8,880 nt of DNA from Chlamydiota bacterium. GTDB taxonomy: Bacteria > Chlamydiota > Chlamydiia > Chlamydiales > VGMA01. Below the pieces are notes generated by a model that was given only the letters and a program-made list of their open reading frames with translations, ran no database searches and was not told the origin of the DNA. Below are positions 1 through 4,649 of the stretch, one piece after another. Location: assembly GCA_016866575.1 (NCBI GenBank), contig VGMA01000063.1, positions 1 through 8,880 on the forward strand, written 5' to 3'. Within the stretch, counting starts at the first letter, position 1; the number at the start of each line of letters is the position of its first letter. A program made the translations under genes and the position numbers.

Positions 1-451
1 GGCTTTGGAAAGAGCTGTTGAAATGGGTCTAGATCTCGTAGAGATCGCTCCAAATGCAGATCCCCCAGTTTGTAAGATTATTGACTATGGTAAACTGCGA
101 TATCAGCAGACTAAGAAAGAAAAAGAGAGCAAAAAAGCTCAACACCAAGTTAAAATCAAAGAACTGAAAATAAAGCCGAATATTGACAAACATGATCTAG
201 GAATCAAGATCAACCATGCTCGAGATTTTCTCGAAAAAGGATTTAAGGTTCGATTTACTTGCACTTTCAGAGGACGTGAAATTGTTTTCGCTGATATCGG
301 AAGAGAAGTAATAGAAACTGTTTGTCGAGCCTTAGAAGATGTTTCATCTATTGAGGCAGCCCCAAAATTGATGGGGAAAAACATGAGTGTAACATTGGCC
401 CCTGGGGCTAAAAAAGGAAGTGAACAACGTGGCGACCAAAGTAAAAGCTAA
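1..451 (+). CDS. infC: translation initiation factor IF-3, 3' part (5' truncated by window)
   Basis: Translation initiation factor IF-3 binds the 30S subunit, prevents premature 50S joining and checks initiator tRNA pairing. The open frame is already running at the window edge. The first full codon is at 2-4, and the TTG at 5 is an internal leucine (ALERAVEMGLDLVEIAP), not a start. Visible are the end of the N-terminal domain (VCKIIDYGKLRYQ), the lysine-rich linker helix (QTKKEKESKKAQ) and the complete C-terminal domain (KELKIKPNIDKHDLGIKINHARDFL, here quoted in two parts: KELKIKPNIDKHD and LGIKINHARDFL). The tail after VTLAPGAKKG is polar and is encoded partly in the overlap with rpmI. It is followed by rpmI, rplT and pheS, the classical order also seen in Chlamydia. 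Identity is certain; the true start lies upstream of the window. Confidence 0.97.
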   Translation, partial: ALERAVEMGLDLVEIAPNADPPVCKIIDYGKLRYQQTKKEKESKKAQHQVKIKELKIKPNIDKHDLGIKINHARDFLEKGFKVRFTCTFRGREIVFADIGREVIETVCRALEDVSSIEAAPKLMGKNMSVTLAPGAKKGSEQRGDQSKS

Positions 452-635
452 GACAAGAAAAGCAGTGGCCGCCCGCTTTAAGATCTCTGGTACAGGCAAG
501 TTGATGCACTGGGGAGCGGGAAAAAGCCATATTTTGACTAAAAAGTCTAGAAAGAGAAAAAACAGAATCGCTAAAGTGAAAGAGCTTGCCTCTAACCTAG
601 CAGCGACCTACAAAAGAATGATTCGGGGTGTATAA
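429..635 (+). CDS. rpmI: 50S ribosomal protein L35
   Basis: Small basic protein of the large ribosomal subunit. I chose GTG at 429 because it gives MATKVKAKTRKAVAARF, which aligns with the usual L35 beginning (MPKMKTKSAAAKRF type) and a 68-residue product close to the usual ~65. An AGGA at 415-418 lies ten bases upstream. The GTG at 420 would add MNN and leave the Shine-Dalgarno only one base away, so it is less likely. Conserved features are VAARFKISGTGKL, the central KSHILTKKS and the basic end YKRMIRGV. The gene overlaps the end of infC by 23 bases, so its start lies inside the infC reading frame and translational coupling is likely. It ends directly against the rplT start. Confidence 0.95.
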   Translation: MATKVKAKTRKAVAARFKISGTGKLMHWGAGKSHILTKKSRKRKNRIAKVKELASNLAATYKRMIRGV

Positions 636-986
636 ATGAGAGTTACCAATAGTGTTGCAAGACACAAAAGAAAAAAGCGTCTCTTCAAATTAGCCAAAGG
701 GGCTTACGGAGATCGCAAAAACCACTTGCGACAAGCTATGGACCACGTCCAAAAAGCGCTTAGCTATCAGTTTGTCCACAGAAAACTGTTTAAGCGTAAC
801 ATGAGACGTCTTTGGACTGTTCGTTTGAACGCAGCTTGCCGTATGCAAGGCATTTCTTACAGTAAGTTCATCGATGGCTTAAAAAGAGCAAAAGTAGAAC
901 TTGATAGAAAAGTGATGGCAGACATTGCATTCCGTGATCCTGCATGTTTCGCTGAAATCGTAAAAAGTGCAAAGCAAGCTCTATGA
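636..986 (+). CDS. rplT: 50S ribosomal protein L20
   Basis: L20 binds 23S rRNA early in 50S assembly. In several bacteria it also represses its own operon by binding the rpmI-rplT mRNA; that regulation cannot be judged here. The 116-residue product is of normal length. It shows the basic extended N-terminus (RVTNSVARHKRKKRLFKLAK), the central RLWTVRLNAACRMQGISYSKFI block and the conserved LKRAKVELDRKVMADIA segment. The ATG at 636 directly follows the rpmI TAA (633-635) with only a weak G-rich stretch (625-628) upstream, which suggests reinitiation by ribosomes finishing rpmI. Its TGA overlaps the pheS ATG in an ATGA arrangement. Confidence 0.97.
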   Translation: MRVTNSVARHKRKKRLFKLAKGAYGDRKNHLRQAMDHVQKALSYQFVHRKLFKRNMRRLWTVRLNAACRMQGISYSKFIDGLKRAKVELDRKVMADIAFRDPACFAEIVKSAKQAL

Positions 987-2005
987 GAGAAAAAATCCAA
1001 AAGCTTTATGAAGAGTTCAACGCCTCATTAACTAAGGTAGGGGGCTCTAAAGAAGTCATGGATCTGAGGGTTCGGTTTTTGGGGAAAAAAGGCCCCATAG
1101 CCGACCTCATGCAATCTCTCAAAACTGTCGATCCTGCCTCTCGTCCTGAGGCGGGTAAAGAAATCAATGATTTAAAAGTTTACATCACTGAAAAGCTTGA
1201 CGAAGCAGTCGTAGCTTTTATTGAAAAAGAGCGCAATGAACGTTTTGCAAAAGAAGCAATCGATGTCTCTTTGCCAGGAAACAAACAGTTTCTTGGGCGT
1301 ATCCATCCAATCACCCAGATGCTTGATCGAGCTGTCAATATTTTAATAGACATGGGTTTTTCCGTGCAGTACACGCCGGAAATGGAATCAGAGTTTTATA
1401 ACTACGAAGCTCTTAATTATCTTCCTGATCATCCAGCGCGCGATATGCAAGACACATATTATATATCTAAAGAGATCTTGCTACGCTCACACACAACAAG
1501 CTTTCAGATACGTGCAATGGAAGAATACGAGCCTCCAATTCGTATGATTGCTATGGGTAAATGCTACCGAAATGAGACAATTTCAAGTAGATCTCATGTG
1601 CTTTTTCATCAAATTGATGTTCTCTATATCGATGAGCATGTAACATTTGCAGATTTACTTGCTACCCAAGAAGAGTTTTATTCACGTCTATTTGATCAAA
1701 AGCTCAAATTACGGGTAAGGCCTAGCTACTTTCCATTTGTTGAACCAGGCATTGAAGTGGATATCAGCTGCACCGCTTGCAAGGGTAAGGGATGCAGAAT
1801 ATGTAAGCACTCAGGTTGGTTAGAAGTGGCAGGAGCGGGTATGGTTCATCCTAATGTCTTAAAAGCAGGTGGAATTGATCCAAAAAAATATCAGGGGTTT
1901 GCTTGGGGAGGGGGTATTGAGCGTTTAACTATGCTCAAGCACGATATCCAAGATATCCGCCTATTCATGGAAAACGATATGAGATTCCTTTCTCAATTCC
2001 CTTAA
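983..2005 (+). CDS. pheS: phenylalanine--tRNA ligase alpha subunit
   Basis: Catalytic alpha subunit of the cytosolic (alpha-beta)2 phenylalanyl-tRNA synthetase, a class II enzyme that charges tRNA-Phe; the partner PheT is not in the window. The 340-residue length is normal. Residues ~1-85 form the helical coiled-coil tRNA-binding arm. Class II motif 2 is seen at ~192-210 (YRNE at 195-198, then SSRSHVLFHQID), followed by GAGMVHPNVL, and motif 3 is GFAWGGGIERL at 305-315. A four-cysteine CxxC-x4-CxxC cluster (C263, C266, C271, C274) precedes GWLEV. This version occurs in other bacterial PheS proteins and may bind zinc; the E. coli enzyme lacks it. The start overlaps the rplT stop by four bases, indicating translational coupling. 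All catalytic motifs are intact. Confidence 0.97.
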   Translation: MREKIQKLYEEFNASLTKVGGSKEVMDLRVRFLGKKGPIADLMQSLKTVDPASRPEAGKEINDLKVYITEKLDEAVVAFIEKERNERFAKEAIDVSLPGNKQFLGRIHPITQMLDRAVNILIDMGFSVQYTPEMESEFYNYEALNYLPDHPARDMQDTYYISKEILLRSHTTSFQIRAMEEYEPPIRMIAMGKCYRNETISSRSHVLFHQIDVLYIDEHVTFADLLATQEEFYSRLFDQKLKLRVRPSYFPFVEPGIEVDISCTACKGKGCRICKHSGWLEVAGAGMVHPNVLKAGGIDPKKYQGFAWGGGIERLTMLKHDIQDIRLFMENDMRFLSQFP

Positions 2006-2217
2006 TTTCTGAAGATTAGGGTATCTTTTTACATCATTCTATTTTAGCCTAAATTGTTTAGAGTTTGATCAGCGCTTTATATCATGCATTGCTTTTAGGA
2101 AAGTGATCAATCGCTTCTCATAGCTAGATCTGAGAAATACCATAAAGTAAAATACTTTACTGATGGTGAAATAAGCATTTTGCTTTGTTTGTATGCTATG
2201 GATGTAGTGTAAGGATT
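2006..2217. other. intergenic stretch without a gene, small hairpins
   Basis: No open frame with a plausible start and ribosome-binding site is seen on either strand. Besides the hairpin after pheS, there are short inverted repeats: TTCTCA (2115-2120) with TGAGAA (2131-2136), TAAAGTA/TACTTTA around an AAA loop (2143-2159), and AAGCA/TGCTT around TTT (2173-2185). All are short and AT-rich. The last could lie just 3' of the tRNA transcript on the minus strand, but no T-run follows, so no terminator is claimed. Confidence 0.5.
2011..2030 (+). terminator. weak candidate terminator after pheS
   Basis: Six bases after the pheS stop, AAGAT (2012-2016) pairs with ATCTT (2023-2027) around a TAGGGT loop, followed by TTT. 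The stem is only five AT-rich pairs plus one possible G-U. It is in the right place to end the infC operon, but its predicted stability is low. Confidence 0.3.
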
Positions 2218-2302
2218 CGGAGAGAGAGGGATTCGAACCCCCGGTGAGTCACCCCACAACGGTTTTCAAGACCGCCGCATTAAGCCGCTCTGCCATCTCT
2301 CC
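2218..2302 (-). tRNA. tRNA-Ser (anticodon UGA)
   Basis: On the minus strand this folds as an 85-nt class II tRNA. The acceptor stem GGAGAGA pairs perfectly with TCTCTCC and the discriminator is G (complement of 2218), as expected for serine. The D arm is AGAGCGGCTTAA-like with the GG dinucleotide. The anticodon arm GCGGT-CTTGAAA-ACCGT gives anticodon TGA. A long variable arm of the serine type follows, then the T arm with TTCGAAT. The 3' CCA is not encoded (AAT follows), so it must be added by the CCA enzyme. It reads UCA codons. It lies alone between two plus-strand units. Confidence 0.95.
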
Positions 2303-2340
2303 GTAAGAATGGTAGCTACGTTTGATGGTCCTATTCTTAC
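2303..2340. repeat. inverted repeat next to the tRNA-Ser 5' end
   Basis: GTAAGAAT (2303-2310) is the exact reverse complement of ATTCTTAC (2333-2340). A further G-U and G-C pair can form inside, leaving a loop of 18 bases. The left arm touches the first base of tRNA-Ser. It could be a leader hairpin of the tRNA precursor or a control site; the sequence does not decide. The rest of the space up to 2473 holds no gene. Confidence 0.5.
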
Positions 2341-2473
2341 ACATCGTAAAATTTAAATCAACAGATGTCAGCATTCTTCTAAAAAAGATCCATATTTTTT
2401 CAATGAATAGCGTTTTTCTATTTCCAATAAAGAGGAAAAAGAAGAGTTATTAATTAGAAAAGGTGAGTGAAAA

Positions 2474-3019
2474 ATGATCATTGCATTCATAAACAAGGGT
2501 TTAGAAACGCCAGCTGTTGCTGTGTGGTTCGATAGTGAAGATGGAGTAACGTTTTATGATAAAAAGATCAAAAAAGAAGCGTTAGAAGAATTGGGTTTTC
2601 CTGAGACTGAATTAGATAACGAAATCGGACGCAAGCATTTCAGAGAGATTTTTGAAAACACATACTTTCCCAACCATGCTGAAGATCATCAACTTATTAA
2701 AACATTGGTAGTAAACGAATACCTTCCTGATCATGAAAGCTTGATCATAGATACCAATGCGAAGGTTCCAAGGGTTATCGTTTGGTTCAAAAAAGACAAC
2801 AGCTGCACCTTTTTTGATCAAAGACTAAAAAGTGAGATTATTACCTTTGGTATTAAGATCCCTCCATTCCTTCAAAGTCAGTACGGTGGGAAAATCATAA
2901 CACTAGCTAGTCCTGAATATGAAACGCCAGAGCATTTAGAAAAATTCAGAAGAGCTTTTCAGGAGATCTATTTTCCTAACTGTTTAGAAAGGCACTCATT
3001 TTTTTTAGCTAATACGTAA
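2474..3019 (+). CDS. unrecognised 181-aa protein with an internal duplication
   Basis: I do not recognise a family. The 181-residue protein is soluble-looking, with no signal peptide and no membrane segment. It contains two copies of the same unit. Residues 13-35 (PAVAVWFDSEDG..VTFYDKKIKKE) match 99-121 (PRVIVWFKKDNSCTFFDQRLKSE), and 52-74 (FREIFENTYFPN core) match 154-176 (FRRAFQEIYFPN core). The second copy has a longer spacer between the two blocks. The ATG at 2474 has a good Shine-Dalgarno, AGGTGA at 2461-2466. The stop is followed after 11 bases by the kinase-like gene, whose ribosome-binding site overlaps this stop codon, so the two are almost certainly co-translated. A partner, chaperone or regulator role for the kinase is a guess from position only. 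Confidence 0.85.
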   Translation: MIIAFINKGLETPAVAVWFDSEDGVTFYDKKIKKEALEELGFPETELDNEIGRKHFREIFENTYFPNHAEDHQLIKTLVVNEYLPDHESLIIDTNAKVPRVIVWFKKDNSCTFFDQRLKSEIITFGIKIPPFLQSQYGGKIITLASPEYETPEHLEKFRRAFQEIYFPNCLERHSFFLANT

Positions 3020-3030
3020 GGGGATGCATA

Positions 3031-4566
3031 ATGCCAAGAATAGAAGGACCAGGCGGCCCGTCTTGGGAAGAGCCAAAAATCAAACAATCATCTTTAAGTC
3101 CTCTGGAAAGTAAAACATATCGGTGTTTTTCAGGAAATTTTTCGATAGAGGAAGAGGATTTTAGCCTAAAAGGCAAAGATATACAACGTAGCTTTTCTCC
3201 TGATTACTCTAGTATTGCAAAACAAAACATCAACACCCAATTGCCATCCACCTCTCTCAATATTTCCTTTAGTAATGATTCACCCATGCAGCTTTCATTT
3301 GATGATTACACAGACAAAGAGAGTCGTATAAGTGAAGAATCGTTAGAGCCAAATCAAGTGCTTCAAGATTGTGTAGGTGATCAAAGCTGGGTAGAAGGAT
3401 GTTTTACAGAAATAAATAGAGATAGCAAGAAATTAGGCGATGACGAAGAGTGTATGAAACCGACTCACTTAAGCGGAGGTGGTGGGTGCTCAGGTTCTTA
3501 CTATATATTAGATGAAAATCAGGAAAAAATCGCTATATTCAAGCCTCAAAGAGAAGAAGGTGGTGCAGAGTATGGAAGAAACAAATATCAAGTAACCACT
3601 AAAGAGGGAATAAAGCCTGGGACTGGGGCTATTAGAGAAGTCCTGGCTCATCGTCTTCATGAAGAAATTGTACCTCCCACAGCTTTAGTAACAATACAAT
3701 CTTCTCAATTTAGCGCAAGTAATGGCAGAAAAATCACAGAAAGCGGGTCTTTGCAAAAATTTGTCCCTAATAGCAGAACATTTTATAAACTCTCTAAAGA
3801 AGAAAAGAACAATTTAGATTACCAAGGTATTGCATACAAAGATTTTATCACAGCTAATGCTGATGGTCATGCGGATAATTTGTTGGTTGATAATCAAAAT
3901 CGGGTGATTTCGATAGATAACGGGTGCATTTTGCCTGATGACTGCGCCTCTGCTCCAACGTATTGTTGGCTCTCTTACGTAGATGAAAGCGAGATGTTTT
4001 CTCAAGAAATGCAAGAAAAAGCAAATGCGATCGATTTAGAAAATGAAAAAGAGCTAATTATTGATTCAGGTTTAAGTGGTAAAGCGGTAAATACTCGTGC
4101 TGTAAGCGTCTTATTGATGCAAAATTTAAGTGACATAACAACCATAAGAGATATGGTCTCTTATCAATTGGCTGGGTCTTCTGGCTCTGGATTTATGACA
4201 GAAGATTCTATTTCTAGAAACATTATCAGAATAGCTGATGAAAGAGATGTGGATACAGATCCTGATATCAAAGAAGAAAGAGGGATAAGTTTAGATGTTT
4301 TAAGGGAAGTAGTTGAGGAAGTGACAAATTTTACTGAAGTTAGAAAAGAAGAAGTAAGTGCTTATCTTGATGAACAAAACTTAGGTAGCGATTTAGATAA
4401 AGTGATTTATGGAAATAACATAAATCAGCAAAAAACCCATGTTGTATATCAAACGGTTAGAGAAGTTCTTGATGAAAGACAGCATTGGAACGATTGGCAA
4501 GAAGAAGTTGATAAACGGATCGAAAAAAAAATAGATGCTAGAATCAAAGCTTTAAACACTTCTTAA
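3031..4566 (+). CDS. PI3/PI4-kinase family protein (PI4K-gamma-like catalytic domain), possible effector
   Basis: The 511-residue protein has three parts. Residues 1-~145 are hydrophilic and rich in Ser, Asn and acidic residues, with no signal peptide. Residues ~146-302 resemble the PI3/PI4-kinase domain of the PI4K-gamma type: glycine loop GGGGCSGSY (149-157), IAIFKP with candidate ATP-binding Lys171, GTGAIREVLAHRL (197-209), VPPT (214-217), GSLQKFV (239-245), catalytic loop NADGHADN (276-283) and metal-binding Asp in SIDNGCILPD (D296). The catalytic loop has Gly where eukaryotic homologs usually have Arg (DRH to DGH); Asp278, His280 and Asn283 remain. Residues ~303-511 are unrecognised, with a charged helical end. 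The start uses AAGGGGA (3018-3024), overlapping the stop of the upstream gene. A phosphoinositide kinase delivered into the host is the attractive reading. A protein kinase or HipA-related activity is also possible. Confidence 0.85.
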   Translation: MPRIEGPGGPSWEEPKIKQSSLSPLESKTYRCFSGNFSIEEEDFSLKGKDIQRSFSPDYSSIAKQNINTQLPSTSLNISFSNDSPMQLSFDDYTDKESRISEESLEPNQVLQDCVGDQSWVEGCFTEINRDSKKLGDDEECMKPTHLSGGGGCSGSYYILDENQEKIAIFKPQREEGGAEYGRNKYQVTTKEGIKPGTGAIREVLAHRLHEEIVPPTALVTIQSSQFSASNGRKITESGSLQKFVPNSRTFYKLSKEEKNNLDYQGIAYKDFITANADGHADNLLVDNQNRVISIDNGCILPDDCASAPTYCWLSYVDESEMFSQEMQEKANAIDLENEKELIIDSGLSGKAVNTRAVSVLLMQNLSDITTIRDMVSYQLAGSSGSGFMTEDSISRNIIRIADERDVDTDPDIKEERGISLDVLREVVEEVTNFTEVRKEEVSAYLDEQNLGSDLDKVIYGNNINQQKTHVVYQTVREVLDERQHWNDWQEEVDKRIEKKIDARIKALNTS

Positions 4567-4569
4567 ATA

Positions 4570-4596
4570 CTTAAATACAACAATTTAAGCATTTAT
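4570..4596 (+). terminator. candidate AT-rich terminator after the kinase-like gene
   Basis: Four bases after the stop codon, CTTAAAT (4570-4576) pairs perfectly with ATTTAAG (4583-4589) around an ACAACA loop, followed by CATTTATTT. The stem is seven pairs but AT-rich and the T-run is interrupted. CTTAAATA is also directly repeated (4562-4569 and 4570-4577). The position fits the end of the two-gene cassette. Confidence 0.4.
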
Positions 4597-4603
4597 TTAC
4601 TTA

Positions 4604-4647
4604 AAGATCGTAGATTAAATTCCATTTTTTTGGTAATAAACGATCTT
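4604..4647. promoter_or_regulatory. inverted repeat just upstream of the LOG-type gene start
   Basis: AAGATCG (4604-4610) is the exact reverse complement of CGATCTT (4641-4647), with 30 bases between them. The right arm ends two bases before the ATG at 4650. No purine-rich Shine-Dalgarno is visible in front of that ATG, so this pairing could affect initiation as an mRNA hairpin, or the site could be an operator. This is inferred only from the symmetry and position. Confidence 0.35.
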
Positions 4648-4649
4648 AT

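Noticed and set aside
139..384. Minus-strand open frame inside infC
   Set aside because: Lies fully within a certain gene, has no family features and no ribosome-binding site; a shadow.
2060..2070. AGAGTTTGATC, identical to the beginning of bacterial 16S rRNA
   Set aside because: The match stops after 11 bases and no rRNA sequence follows; a chance occurrence.
3031..4566. HipBST/HipA toxin-antitoxin reading of the cassette (small protein plus HipA-like kinase)
   Set aside because: The catalytic loop NxDxHxxN is shared by HipA and PI4-kinases, but the REV, VPPT and SLQKFV blocks fit PI4K-gamma better. The small protein lacks a visible helix-turn-helix and the HipA N-subdomain motifs. It is kept only as an alternative.
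2218..4566. tRNA-Ser as integration site of a genomic island carrying the kinase cassette
   Set aside because: The cassette lies on the 5' side of the tRNA, no integrase is present and I saw no repeated copy of the tRNA 3' end.
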